Positions 6,663 through 15,438 are shown, counted from the stretch's first letter. The stretch: 64,000 nt of DNA from Kluyvera ascorbata_C (GCF_044197065.1 NZ_JBIQOI010000013.1:1-64000); one strand, 5' to 3'. The notes: generated by a model from the sequence alone, not told the origin. Translations and numbers: made by a program.

Positions 6663-8513
6663 ATGCCTAAATACCGTTCCGCCACCACCACTCACGGCCG
6701 CAATATGGCGGGCGCTCGCGCACTGTGGCGCGCCACCGGGATGACCGACGATGATTTCGGTAAACCGATTATTGCTGTCGTAAACTCGTTTACCCAGTTC
6801 GTGCCGGGCCACGTGCACCTGCGCGACCTCGGTAAACTGGTTGCCGAGCAGATTGAAGCCTCCGGCGGTGTCGCTAAAGAATTCAATACCATTGCGGTGG
6901 ATGATGGTATCGCCATGGGCCATGGCGGCATGCTTTACTCTCTGCCGTCGCGTGAACTGATTGCCGACTCCGTCGAGTATATGGTGAACGCCCACTGCGC
7001 CGATGCGATGGTCTGTATCTCCAACTGCGACAAAATCACCCCAGGGATGTTGATGGCCTCTTTGCGCCTGAACATTCCGGTTATCTTCGTTTCCGGCGGC
7101 CCGATGGAAGCCGGGAAAACTAAGCTCTCTGACAAAATCATCAAGCTCGACCTGGTCGATGCAATGATTCAGGGCGCAGACCCGAAAGTCTCTGACTCGC
7201 AGAGCGAGCAGGTTGAACGTTCCGCCTGCCCAACCTGCGGCTCTTGTTCCGGTATGTTCACCGCCAACTCGATGAACTGCCTGACCGAAGCGCTGGGTCT
7301 GTCTCAGCCGGGCAATGGCTCGCTGCTGGCTACCCATGCTGACCGCAAAGCACTGTTCCTTACCGCAGGCCAGCGCATCGTTGAGCTGACCAAGCGCTAT
7401 TACGAGCAGGATGATGCATCCGCGCTGCCGCGCAACATCGCGTGCAAAGAGGCGTTCGAGAACGCCATGACGCTGGATATCGCCATGGGCGGTTCCACCA
7501 ACACCGTTCTGCACCTGCTGGCGGCTGCGCAGGAAGCCGAAATCGACTTCACCATGAGCGATATCGACAAGCTGTCCCGCAAGGTTCCGCAGCTGTGTAA
7601 AGTGGCGCCAAGTACCCAGAAATATCATATGGAAGATGTACACCGCGCCGGCGGCGTGCTGGGGATCCTCGGCGAGCTGGACCGCGCAGGCCTGCTGAAT
7701 CGCGACGTGAAAAACGTTCTCGGTCTTTCCCTGCCGCAGACGCTGGAGCAGTACGACATCACCGTCACCCAGGACGACGCGGTCAAGAAAATGTTCCGCG
7801 CGGGCCCGGCGGGCATCCGTACCACTCAGGCGTTCTCGCAGGATTGTCGCTGGGACACGCTGGATGACGACCGCGCCGAAGGCTGTATTCGTTCTCTGGA
7901 ACACGCCTACAGCAAAGACGGCGGCCTGGCCGTGCTGTACGGTAACTTTGCGGAAAACGGCTGTATCGTAAAAACCGCTGGCGTCGATGACAGCATCCTC
8001 AAATTCACCGGCCCGGCGAAAGTGTACGAAAGCCAGGACGATGCGGTAGAAGCGATTCTCGGCGGCAAAGTGGTTGCAGGCGACGTGGTGGTGATTCGCT
8101 ACGAAGGGCCGAAAGGCGGCCCGGGCATGCAGGAAATGCTCTACCCAACCACCTTCCTGAAATCAATGGGTCTCGGCAAAGCCTGCGCCCTGATTACCGA
8201 CGGTCGTTTCTCTGGCGGTACATCCGGCCTCTCTATCGGCCACGTTTCTCCGGAAGCGGCAAGCGGCGGCAATATCGCGATCATCGAAGATGGTGACATG
8301 ATTGCTATCGACATCCCGAACCGTGGCATTCAGCTGCAGTTGAGCGATGCAGAAATTGCTGCGCGTCGTGAAGCGCAGGAAGCCCGCGGCGAACAGGCGT
8401 GGACCCCGAAAAACCGTGAACGTCAGGTCTCCTTTGCCCTTCGCGCCTATGCCAGCCTGGCAACCAGCGCCGACAAAGGCGCCGTGCGCGATAAATCGAA
8501 ACTGGGTGGCTAA
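6663..8513 (+). CDS. ilvD: Dihydroxyacid dehydratase
   Basis: A 616-residue iron-sulfur dehydratase that converts 2,3-dihydroxy-isovalerate and 2,3-dihydroxy-3-methylvalerate to the 2-oxo acids. The cluster-binding cysteine motifs are visible (ISNCDKITPGMLMAS and CPTCGSCSGMFTANSMN), with the late signature ITDGRFSGGTSGLSIGHVSPEA. The [4Fe-4S] enzyme is oxygen- and superoxide-sensitive in E. coli. Length and start agree with E. coli. It sits between ilvE and ilvA, with ilvA starting two bases after its stop. Confidence 0.98.
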   Translation: MPKYRSATTTHGRNMAGARALWRATGMTDDDFGKPIIAVVNSFTQFVPGHVHLRDLGKLVAEQIEASGGVAKEFNTIAVDDGIAMGHGGMLYSLPSRELIADSVEYMVNAHCADAMVCISNCDKITPGMLMASLRLNIPVIFVSGGPMEAGKTKLSDKIIKLDLVDAMIQGADPKVSDSQSEQVERSACPTCGSCSGMFTANSMNCLTEALGLSQPGNGSLLATHADRKALFLTAGQRIVELTKRYYEQDDASALPRNIACKEAFENAMTLDIAMGGSTNTVLHLLAAAQEAEIDFTMSDIDKLSRKVPQLCKVAPSTQKYHMEDVHRAGGVLGILGELDRAGLLNRDVKNVLGLSLPQTLEQYDITVTQDDAVKKMFRAGPAGIRTTQAFSQDCRWDTLDDDRAEGCIRSLEHAYSKDGGLAVLYGNFAENGCIVKTAGVDDSILKFTGPAKVYESQDDAVEAILGGKVVAGDVVVIRYEGPKGGPGMQEMLYPTTFLKSMGLGKACALITDGRFSGGTSGLSIGHVSPEAASGGNIAIIEDGDMIAIDIPNRGIQLQLSDAEIAARREAQEARGEQAWTPKNRERQVSFALRAYASLATSADKGAVRDKSKLGG

Positions 8514-8515
8514 TC

Positions 8516-10060
8516 ATGGCAGATTCACAACCCCTATCCGGCTCCCCTGAGGGGGCCGAGTATCTCAGAGCGGTGCTTCGCGCACCGGTCTACGAAGCGG
8601 TGCAGGTGACGCCGCTGCAGAAAATGGAAAAGATCTCTTCGCGCCTCGATAACGTGATTCTGGTGAAGCGTGAAGACCGCCAGCCGGTGCACAGCTTCAA
8701 GCTGCGCGGGGCTTACGCGATGATGGCGGGCTTGACGCCCGAGCAGAAATCGCACGGCGTGATCACCGCATCCGCGGGCAACCATGCGCAGGGCGTGGCG
8801 TTCTCCTCCGCTCGCCTTGGCCTGAAATCGCTTATCGTCATGCCGGTCGCGACTGCCGACATCAAAGTGGATGCAGTACGTGGTTTTGGCGGCGAAGTGC
8901 TGCTGCACGGCGCGAACTTTGATGAAGCCAAAGCTAAAGCGATTGAACTGGCGCAGCAGCAGGGTTTTACCTGGGTTCCGCCGTTCGATCACCCGATGGT
9001 GATTGCCGGGCAGGGCACGCTGGCGCTCGAATTACTGCAACAAGACGCTCACCTTGACCGCGTGTTTGTGCCGGTTGGCGGCGGTGGTCTGGCAGCGGGC
9101 GTTGCGGTGCTGATTAAACAGCTGATGCCGCAAATCAAAGTGATTGCGGTAGAAGCCGAAGATTCTGCCTGCCTGAAAGCGGCGCTGGATGCCGGCCATC
9201 CGGTCGACCTGCCGCGCGTAGGTCTCTTTGCTGAAGGCGTGGCGGTGAAGCGCATCGGTGATGAAACCTTCCGCCTGTGCCAGGAATATCTCGACGATAT
9301 CGTCACCGTGGATAGCGATGCTATCTGCGCGGCGATGAAAGACTTGTTCGAAGATGTACGTGCGGTGGCGGAGCCTTCCGGGGCGCTGGCGCTGGCGGGC
9401 ATGAAAAAATACATCGCCCAGCACAACATTCGCGGTGAACGTCTGGCGCACGTGCTCTCCGGCGCGAACGTTAACTTCCACGGCCTGCGCTACGTCTCCG
9501 AACGCTGCGAGCTGGGGGAACAGCGTGAAGCGCTACTGGCGGTGACGATTCCAGAAGAGAAGGGCAGCTTCCTGAAGTTCTGCCAACTGCTGGGTGGGCG
9601 ATCGGTCACCGAGTTCAACTACCGTTTTGCCGACGCGAAAGATGCCTGCATTTTTGTTGGCGTTCGCTTGAGCCGGGGTCTGGAAGAGCGCAAAGAGATT
9701 TTGCAGTTGCTCAACGAGGGCGGCTACAGCGTGGTCGATCTCTCCGACGATGAAATGGCGAAGCTGCACGTGCGCTATATGGTCGGCGGCCGTCCGTCTA
9801 AACCGTTACAGGAACGTCTGTACAGCTTCGAATTCCCGGAATCCCCGGGCGCGTTGCTGAAATTCCTGCATACCTTAGGCACGCACTGGAATATCTCTCT
9901 GTTCCACTACCGCAGCCACGGTACCGACTATGGTCGCGTACTGGCGGCGTTTGAACTGGGCGAACATGAGCCTGATTTTGAAACGCGGCTCAATGAGCTG
10001 GGCTACGATTGTCACGACGAAACCAATAACCCGGCGTTCCGCTTCTTCCTGGCGGGCTAA
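8516..10060 (+). CDS. ilvA: Biosynthetic threonine deaminase
   Basis: Threonine ammonia-lyase of 514 residues. It makes 2-oxobutyrate from threonine, the committed step to isoleucine. The N-terminal PLP domain has K62 in VHSFKLRGAYAMM and the glycine-rich phosphate loop PVGGGGLAAG; two ACT-like regulatory domains follow from about residue 325 (inhibited by Ile, relieved by Val in the family). The ATG is two bases after the ilvD stop, so it is translationally coupled. It is the last gene of the operon and ends in a bidirectional terminator. Confidence 0.98.
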   Translation: MADSQPLSGSPEGAEYLRAVLRAPVYEAVQVTPLQKMEKISSRLDNVILVKREDRQPVHSFKLRGAYAMMAGLTPEQKSHGVITASAGNHAQGVAFSSARLGLKSLIVMPVATADIKVDAVRGFGGEVLLHGANFDEAKAKAIELAQQQGFTWVPPFDHPMVIAGQGTLALELLQQDAHLDRVFVPVGGGGLAAGVAVLIKQLMPQIKVIAVEAEDSACLKAALDAGHPVDLPRVGLFAEGVAVKRIGDETFRLCQEYLDDIVTVDSDAICAAMKDLFEDVRAVAEPSGALALAGMKKYIAQHNIRGERLAHVLSGANVNFHGLRYVSERCELGEQREALLAVTIPEEKGSFLKFCQLLGGRSVTEFNYRFADAKDACIFVGVRLSRGLEERKEILQLLNEGGYSVVDLSDDEMAKLHVRYMVGGRPSKPLQERLYSFEFPESPGALLKFLHTLGTHWNISLFHYRSHGTDYGRVLAAFELGEHEPDFETRLNELGYDCHDETNNPAFRFFLAG

Positions 10061-10071
10061 CCGCAGCCATT

Positions 10072-10108
10072 AAAAAAGGGTGCATGTTTTCACATGTACC
10101 CTTTTTTT
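10072..10108. terminator. Bidirectional terminator between ilvA and fabV
   Basis: AAAAAAGGGTGCATGT at 10072-10087 pairs, with one G-U, to ACATGTACCC plus a T run at 10092-10108. Flanking A and T runs allow it to end both the ilv operon and the convergent fabV transcript. Confidence 0.9.
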
Positions 10109-10125
10109 ATCGCGTTATCCGCGAA

Positions 10126-11319
10126 TTACAGCGTGATCACATCGAATTCAACTTCGGTGTTCACGTCAGCGTCGTAATCCACACCGTCGAGGCCGAAACC
10201 GAACAGGTTCAGGAATTCCTGCTTGTAGCCTGCATAGTCGGTTTCTTGCGCCAGGTTTTCAGTGGTGATCAGCGGCCACAGGTCGCGACATGCCTGCTGA
10301 ATATCTTCACGCAGTTCCCAGTCGTCCATGCGGATACGCTGGTTGTCATCAAGCGCCACTTTATCGCCGTACAGGCTGGTGGTCATCAGACGATTGATCT
10401 GCTCGATACAACCTTCGTGAATTCCCTGCGCTTTCATCAGCTTGAAGACCATGGAGATGTACAGCGGCATCACTGGAATAGCGGAGGATGCCTGAGTGAT
10501 GACGGACTTCAGTACCGCAACGTTCGCGGAGCCGTTCAGCGGAGCCAGCTGGTTACGCAGTTCACCCGCCGCGCGATCGAGGTCTTCTTTCGCTTTGCCC
10601 AGCGCGCCGTGCCAGTAGATTGGCCAGGTCAGGTCGGTACCGATGTAGGAGTAGGCTACGGTTTTCACGCCTTCAGCCAGCACGCCAGCTTCGCTCAGCG
10701 CGCCCATCCACAGTTCCCAGTCTTCGCCGCCCATTACGGTAACGGTGTTCTGAACTTCTTCTTCGGTTGCCGGCTCAATGCTGGCGGTCATGATCTGATC
10801 TTTGTTGGTATCAATCGCTTTAGAGGTGTAAACCTCGCCGATTGGCTTCAGCGCAGAACGAACGATTTCACCGGTTTTTGGCATTTTACGCACTGGAGAA
10901 GCCAGTGAGTAAACCACCAGGTCGATCTGACCCAGATCTTCTTTGATCAGCTTGATAACTTCATCGCGGCATTCGTCAGAGAACGCGTCGCCGTTGATAC
11001 TTTTAGAGTACAGGCCTTCACGCTTTGCGGCTTCATCGAAAGCGGCAGAGTTATACCAGCCCGCGGAACCTGGTTTGGTGTCCGTGCCTGGTTTTTCGAA
11101 AAATACGCCGATAGTGGCGGCACCGCTGCCAAACGCTGCGGAAATTCTGGATGCAAGGCCATAACCGGTGGAAGCACCGATGACCAGCACGCGGGAAGGG
11201 CCGTTCTCGATTTTCCCGTTTTGCTTAACGTACTCGATCTGTTTTTCCACGTTGACTTTACAGCCAGTCGGATGGGTCGTTGTACAGATGAATCCACGAA
11301 TTTTTGGTTTGATTATCAT
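10126..11319 (-). CDS. fabV: Enoyl-ACP/CoA reductase FabV
   Basis: A 397-residue NADH-dependent trans-2-enoyl reductase that finishes each cycle of fatty acid elongation. The Rossmann motif GASTGYGLASR is at 48-58 and the catalytic pair is Y235 and K244 (Tyr-X8-Lys, the spacing that marks FabV and separates it from FabI). FabV enzymes are larger than FabI and in known cases are insensitive to triclosan. Here it lies between ilvA and ilvY, a slot that holds no gene in E. coli K-12. Base use looks like that of its neighbours, so nothing marks a recent import. Most of these bacteria also carry fabI elsewhere, which I cannot check. Confidence 0.96.
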   Translation of the reverse strand: MIIKPKIRGFICTTTHPTGCKVNVEKQIEYVKQNGKIENGPSRVLVIGASTGYGLASRISAAFGSGAATIGVFFEKPGTDTKPGSAGWYNSAAFDEAAKREGLYSKSINGDAFSDECRDEVIKLIKEDLGQIDLVVYSLASPVRKMPKTGEIVRSALKPIGEVYTSKAIDTNKDQIMTASIEPATEEEVQNTVTVMGGEDWELWMGALSEAGVLAEGVKTVAYSYIGTDLTWPIYWHGALGKAKEDLDRAAGELRNQLAPLNGSANVAVLKSVITQASSAIPVMPLYISMVFKLMKAQGIHEGCIEQINRLMTTSLYGDKVALDDNQRIRMDDWELREDIQQACRDLWPLITTENLAQETDYAGYKQEFLNLFGFGLDGVDYDADVNTEVEFDVITL

Positions 11320-11380
11320 AATGATGGCTAATTAAGTTTGTATTTTCGCTGTCAAGTGCGCAATGACACCGTCTGTTCTG

Positions 11381-11436
11381 GCTTGCTTAACGCGATGGTT
11401 AACAAGCCCCCCACTACAATGGATCGCGACATTATA
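11381..11436 (-). promoter_or_regulatory. Probable fabV promoter and adjacent inverted repeat
   Basis: On the minus strand a consensus -10, TATAAT, reads from 11436 to 11431, about 110 bases before fabV; I see no good -35. Just downstream is the near-perfect inverted repeat GCTTGCTTAAC/GTTAACAAGC (11381-11407), which could be an operator or an mRNA hairpin in the fabV leader. No regulator is assigned. Confidence 0.4.
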
Positions 11437-11491
11437 CAGAAAAGCAGCGCCAATACTGAATCTACCACTGATTTTAGGCCTGGCGCTGAGG

Positions 11492-12394
11492 TTACTCGGC
11501 GATTTTGCGCTCCAGAACAATCTTCCAGAAGGCATCGACCAACGGTTCGTGCAGCCGTTTTTTCTGTACGCAGACGCCTAGCTCGAACGGGGTTTTCTCA
11601 TCGCTGCGCTCTAAAATCATCACGCGGTTACGCACCGGCTCCGGGCTGTTTTCCAGCACGATTTCGGGGATCAGCGCCACGCCGCAGCCCAGCGCCACCA
11701 TCGACACCATCGCCTCGTGGCCGCCAACGGTGGCATAAATCGACGGGTTGCTGATTTTATGGCGGCGGAACCACAGCTCGATGCGGCGGCGCACCGGCCC
11801 CTGGTCGGCCATGATAAACGGCACCGTTGACCAGTCTGGCTCATCGACGGAAACCTGATTGCGCACCGGGCAGGGTAGCGCCGGGGCGATGAGCACCACC
11901 GCCAGATTCTCCAGCATCGAGAAGGCCACCGCGCCGGGCAGCGTTTCGGGCTTACCGGCGATGGCGAGATCGGCCTCGTTGGTGGCGACCTTCTCCATCG
12001 CATCGGCGGCATCACCGGTAGTGAGCTTGATTTCAACCGACGGATGCTCGGCGCGGAAGCGGTCAAGAATCGGCGGCAGGTGGCTATAGGCGGCGGTGAC
12101 CGAGCAGAAGATATGCAGCTCGCCGGAAAGGGACGGCCCCTGCTGATCAAGGGTGTGGCGTAGTTGCTGATACTGCAACAGCGTCTGCTGGGCAAACACG
12201 CGCAGCTCCTCACCTGCTTCAGTGAGCGTCACCGTGCGGTTATCGCGGACAAATAGCGGCTGGCCGAGGTCCTCTTCGAGGCGCTGAATCTGCCGGGAAA
12301 GCGTGGACGGGCTGACGTGCATCGCCCGCGCGCTGCGGCCAAAATGGCGGCTTTCCGCCAGATGCAGAAAGGTTTTCAGATCGCGTAAATCCAC
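11492..12394 (-). CDS. ilvY: LysR-type activator of ilvC, IlvY
   Basis: A LysR-family regulator of 300 residues that senses acetolactate or acetohydroxybutyrate and activates ilvC. The N-terminal helix-turn-helix has HFGRSARAMHVSPSTLSRQI at about 17-36, followed by the effector domain. I set the start at the GTG at 12392-12394 (VDLRDLKTFLHLAE), preceded by GGAGACTC, because E. coli IlvY begins at the matching residue; an ATG 23 codons upstream would extend into the shared operator region. It is divergent from ilvC and represses itself in E. coli. Confidence 0.95.
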   Translation of the reverse strand: MDLRDLKTFLHLAESRHFGRSARAMHVSPSTLSRQIQRLEEDLGQPLFVRDNRTVTLTEAGEELRVFAQQTLLQYQQLRHTLDQQGPSLSGELHIFCSVTAAYSHLPPILDRFRAEHPSVEIKLTTGDAADAMEKVATNEADLAIAGKPETLPGAVAFSMLENLAVVLIAPALPCPVRNQVSVDEPDWSTVPFIMADQGPVRRRIELWFRRHKISNPSIYATVGGHEAMVSMVALGCGVALIPEIVLENSPEPVRNRVMILERSDEKTPFELGVCVQKKRLHEPLVDAFWKIVLERKIAE

Positions 12395-12547
12395 AGACGA
12401 GTCTCCGGTTTTCGACGTTGCATAAATTGCAATGTGACGTTGTGAATATATCAATTTCCGCAATAAATTTCCTGTTGTAATGTGGGTTCATTCTCGCTGA
12501 GACGCGAACCGAACAATAAGACACACAACATCACGGAGTACACCATC
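12395..12547. promoter_or_regulatory. Divergent ilvY/ilvC control region
   Basis: A 153-base gap between the two starts. It contains TTGCATAAATTGCAAT at about 12418-12433 and CAATTTCCGCAATAAATT at about 12451-12468, closely resembling the tandem IlvY operators of E. coli. IlvY binds both cooperatively and inducer binding activates ilvC. The ilvC binding site is CACGGAGTACACC just before the start. Confidence 0.7.
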
Positions 12548-14023
12548 ATGGCTAACTACTTTAATACACTGAATCTGCGTCAGCAGCTGGCTCAGCTGGG
12601 CAAATGTCGCTTCATGGGCCGCGAAGAATTCGCCGACGGCGCAAGCTACCTTCAGGGTAAAAAAGTGGTCATCGTCGGCTGTGGCGCTCAGGGTCTGAAC
12701 CAGGGCCTGAACATGCGTGACTCCGGTCTGGATATCTCCTACGCCCTGCGTAAAGAAGCGATTGCTGAGAAACGTGCTTCCTGGCGTAAAGCGACCGAAA
12801 ACGGCTTCAAAGTGGGTACCTACGAAGAGCTGATCCCGCAGGCTGACCTGGTGGTTAACCTGACGCCAGACAAACAGCACTCCGACGTGGTGCGTTCCGT
12901 ACAGCCGCTGATGAAAGACGGCGCGGCGCTGGGTTACTCCCACGGCTTCAACATCGTTGAAGTGGGCGAGCAGATCCGTAAAGACATCACCGTTGTGATG
13001 GTGGCACCGAAGTGCCCGGGTACCGAAGTACGTGAAGAGTACAAACGTGGTTTCGGTGTTCCAACCCTGATCGCCGTTCACCCGGAAAACGATCCAAAAG
13101 GCGAAGGTATGGCCATCGCTAAAGCCTGGGCAGCAGCAACGGGCGGTCACCGTGCTGGCGTACTGGAATCCTCCTTCGTAGCAGAAGTAAAATCTGACCT
13201 GATGGGCGAGCAGACAATCCTGTGCGGTATGCTGCAGGCTGGTTCTCTGCTGTGCTTCGACAAGCTGGTGGCTGAAGGCACCGACGCCGCTTACGCAGAA
13301 AAACTGATTCAGTTCGGCTGGGAAACCATCACCGAAGCGCTGAAGCAGGGCGGCATCACTCTGATGATGGATCGTCTGTCTAACCCGGCGAAACTGCGCG
13401 CTTATGCGCTGTCCGAACAGCTGAAAGCGATCATGGCGACGCTGTTCCAGAAACACATGGACGACATCATCTCCGGTGAATTCTCTTCCGGCATGATGGC
13501 TGACTGGGCTAACGACGATAAGAAACTGCTGACCTGGCGTGAAGAGACCGGTAAAACCGCGTTCGAAACCGCACCGCAGTTTGAAGGTAAAATCGGCGAG
13601 CAGGAATACTTCGATAAAGGCGTTCTGATGATTGCGATGGTGAAAGCGGGCGTTGAGCTGGCGTTCGAAACCATGGTGGATTCCGGCATCATCGAAGAGT
13701 CTGCTTACTACGAATCACTGCACGAACTGCCGCTGATCGCGAACACCATCGCCCGTAAGCGTCTGTACGAAATGAACGTGGTTATCTCCGATACCGCTGA
13801 ATACGGTAACTACCTGTTCTCTTACGCTTGCGTACCGCTGCTGAAAGAGTTCATGACCACCCTGCAGACCGGCGACCTGGGCAAAGCGATTGCTGAAGGC
13901 GCGGTAGACAACGCCCAGCTGCGCGACGTGAACGAAGCGGTTCGCGGCCACGCTATCGAGCAGGTTGGTAAGAAACTGCGTGGCTACATGACCGATATGA
14001 AGCGTATCGCAGTAGCAGGCTAA
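12548..14023 (+). CDS. ilvC: Ketol-acid reductoisomerase
   Basis: The class II (long) acetohydroxyacid isomeroreductase, 491 residues. It uses NADPH and Mg to turn acetolactate into 2,3-dihydroxy-isovalerate and does the parallel step for isoleucine. The dinucleotide-binding turn is VVIVGCGAQGLNQGLNMRDS at about 38-57, and the duplicated C-terminal knotted domain gives the length typical of gamma-proteobacteria. I chose the ATG at 12548 after CACGGAG. It is transcribed alone under IlvY control and ends at a strong terminator. Confidence 0.98.
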   Translation: MANYFNTLNLRQQLAQLGKCRFMGREEFADGASYLQGKKVVIVGCGAQGLNQGLNMRDSGLDISYALRKEAIAEKRASWRKATENGFKVGTYEELIPQADLVVNLTPDKQHSDVVRSVQPLMKDGAALGYSHGFNIVEVGEQIRKDITVVMVAPKCPGTEVREEYKRGFGVPTLIAVHPENDPKGEGMAIAKAWAAATGGHRAGVLESSFVAEVKSDLMGEQTILCGMLQAGSLLCFDKLVAEGTDAAYAEKLIQFGWETITEALKQGGITLMMDRLSNPAKLRAYALSEQLKAIMATLFQKHMDDIISGEFSSGMMADWANDDKKLLTWREETGKTAFETAPQFEGKIGEQEYFDKGVLMIAMVKAGVELAFETMVDSGIIEESAYYESLHELPLIANTIARKRLYEMNVVISDTAEYGNYLFSYACVPLLKEFMTTLQTGDLGKAIAEGAVDNAQLRDVNEAVRGHAIEQVGKKLRGYMTDMKRIAVAG

Positions 14024-14041
14024 TAAAACCTCGTTATCATC

Positions 14042-14078
14042 CGGCCCGGTCAGCGCCTCGCTACCGGGCCGTTTTTTT
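14042..14078 (+). terminator. ilvC terminator
   Basis: A 9-bp G+C stem CGGCCCGGT (14042-14050) and ACCGGGCCG (14063-14071) followed by seven T. It ends ilvC 19 bases after the stop codon. Confidence 0.94.
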
Positions 14079-14196
14079 ATCTGCGTTTGACCGGATCGCT
14101 GGCTCCACTCTCTCATCATATAAATTCATCTTGTTATCATGTAGATAGCTTTTATTTGTACAGATGATCATTTCTGGGATTGCTCGCGCCCATCTT

Positions 14197-14217
14197 ATGT
14201 AATATTGTAAGTTACAT
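14197..14217. promoter_or_regulatory. Palindrome over the Rrf2-type gene start
   Basis: ATGTAA (14197-14202) and TTACAT (14212-14217) form a perfect inverted repeat with a 9-base spacer. The right half includes two bases of the ATG at 14216, so a dimer bound here would block initiation. Rrf2 proteins often repress their own operons; the assignment is an inference. Confidence 0.4.
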
Positions 14218-14659
14218 GAAAACAAACAACTCATTCTCAGCGACGTTGCACATCCTGCTTCACCTGGAGCAGATGGACAAACCTCTGACGTCCGAACAGA
14301 TGGCCGCCTTTATCGACGGCAATCCGGCGTTCATCCGCAAGCTGCTTGCCGGGCTCAGGGAAAACAACATTGTTTGTGCCACCAAAGGGCACCACGGCGG
14401 CTGGCGACTGTGTCGGCCGGTCGGTGAAATCACGCTTTACGATATCTACATGGCGCTCGGCGAGCCGGCGCTGTTTGCGTTGGGCAACCGCAGCGAAAAC
14501 CCACAGTGCCTGGTCGAGCAGGGGGTAAACCGGGTGATGTCAGAGACGCTCGCCGATGCGCAGACGCTGATCCTCGATCGCTTTAAGCGCCTGACGCTAC
14601 AGGATATCGGCAGCGAATTTATTAGCTACTTCAACGACAAAGGCCACGACCATGATTGA
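14216..14659 (+). CDS. Rrf2-family transcriptional regulator
   Basis: A 147-residue Rrf2/BadM-type regulator. The winged helix-turn-helix covers about residues 5-70 (SATLHILLHLEQ, then NPAFIRKLLAGLRENNIV), the wing reads KGHHGGWRLCRP, and a long C-terminal dimerisation helix follows. Three cysteines are visible (VCATKG, RLCRP, PQCLVE), too few and wrongly spaced for an IscR-like cluster, so it may be cluster-free or redox-sensing. The ATG at 14216 has no clear Shine-Dalgarno sequence. It overlaps the next gene by eight bases and the two are surely one operon. Its target and signal are unknown; autoregulation is likely from the palindrome over the start. Confidence 0.8.
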   Translation: MKTNNSFSATLHILLHLEQMDKPLTSEQMAAFIDGNPAFIRKLLAGLRENNIVCATKGHHGGWRLCRPVGEITLYDIYMALGEPALFALGNRSENPQCLVEQGVNRVMSETLADAQTLILDRFKRLTLQDIGSEFISYFNDKGHDHD

Positions 14660-15017
14660 AAATTTAACCACCTGCCTGATGATTGCGATGGCGGCGAGCA
14701 GTATTTCGATGACGGTGACGCAGACGGAGCTGTTTGCTGCATTTCGCGAATGGACGGCGAAAAAGAACGCGCTGATGGGGCACTTGTTCCACTGCTTCTA
14801 CTGCTTAAGCCACTGGGTGGTATTTGGCGGGATGGCGGTCTATCGTCCGGCGCTGTTGAACAGCGGCTTTGCGCTGATAGATTGGGTGATGACGGCGTTT
14901 ATCGTGATTACCATTACGACGCTGATTAACGGATTGATGTTTAAGGTGTTCCAGGCGGCGGTTAGCACCCACGTGATGAAGCATAACGCCCAGCAGACGC
15001 TGCAATCGCAGAAATAA
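14652..15017 (+). CDS. DUF1360 small membrane protein
   Basis: A 121-residue membrane protein with predicted helices near residues 2-22 (weak), 47-68 and 75-97. The segment HLFHCFYCLSHWVVFGGM carries the C-x2-C-x-S-H-W signature of the DUF1360 family, which suggests metal or thiol chemistry at the membrane face. It is translated from an ATG inside the end of the Rrf2 gene, so regulator and membrane protein are coupled. The function of the family is not known to me. A redox- or stress-controlled membrane role is only a guess from the cysteine pair and the regulator type. Confidence 0.72.
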   Translation: MIENLTTCLMIAMAASSISMTVTQTELFAAFREWTAKKNALMGHLFHCFYCLSHWVVFGGMAVYRPALLNSGFALIDWVMTAFIVITITTLINGLMFKVFQAAVSTHVMKHNAQQTLQSQK

Positions 15018-15020
15018 AAA

Positions 15021-15099
15021 ACCCGGCGTCGCTTCGCTCGGCCGGGCTACGGGCTACCGGTCATTCGTAGCCCGGACGAGGCAGCGCCGACTCCGGGGA
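15021..15099. repeat. REP-type palindromes
   Basis: Two REP-like palindromes: CCCGGCGTCGCTTCGCTCGG ending GCCGGG near 15022-15046, and GTAGCCCGGACGAGGCAGCG to CTCCGGGG near 15068-15098. They lie between the convergent 3' ends of the DUF1360 gene and ppiC, a usual place for BIME elements that stabilise or end mRNAs. Confidence 0.8.
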
Positions 15100-15105
15100 T
15101 GCACC

Positions 15106-15387
15106 TTAGTTACGGTACAGCACCTTAATAATGTGATAACCGAACTGAGTGTGCAGCGGGCCGGTTGGCTCCAGCACCGGGCAGGAGAAAACCACTTTAT
15201 CAAACGCCGGAACCATCTGGCCCTGGCGGAATTCACCTAAGTCACCGCCACGTTTGCCCGATGGGCAGATGGAGTGCTTCTTCGCCAGCTTGCCGAAGTC
15301 GGCGCCGTTTTTAATCTGTTCCAGAAGGTCCAGTGCCAGTTTCTCTTCTTTCACCAGGATATGCACTGCTGCTGCTGTTTTTGCCAT
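15106..15387 (-). CDS. ppiC: Parvulin peptidyl-prolyl isomerase PpiC
   Basis: A 93-residue single-domain parvulin, cytoplasmic, that speeds cis-trans isomerisation of peptide bonds before proline. The parvulin features HILV (9-12), CPSGKRGGDLGEF (41-53), the FSC element and HTQFGYHIIKVLYRN at the C-terminus are all present. It is almost identical to the E. coli protein. A second, diverged copy lies directly upstream on the same strand (15439-15720), 51 bases away. Confidence 0.97.
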   Translation of the reverse strand: MAKTAAAVHILVKEEKLALDLLEQIKNGADFGKLAKKHSICPSGKRGGDLGEFRQGQMVPAFDKVVFSCPVLEPTGPLHTQFGYHIIKVLYRN

Positions 15388-15438
15388 GATCGAGCCTTTC
15401 TATTAGCGAGTCTGTAAGGCTGGCGATTTTAGCATGGC

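Noticed and set aside
6582..7904. Long open frame of 440 codons on the minus strand across ilvD
   Set aside because: It lies opposite the whole ilvD gene, shows low-complexity His/Gln/Arg-rich composition typical of antisense frames in G+C-rich genes, and has no recognisable domain.
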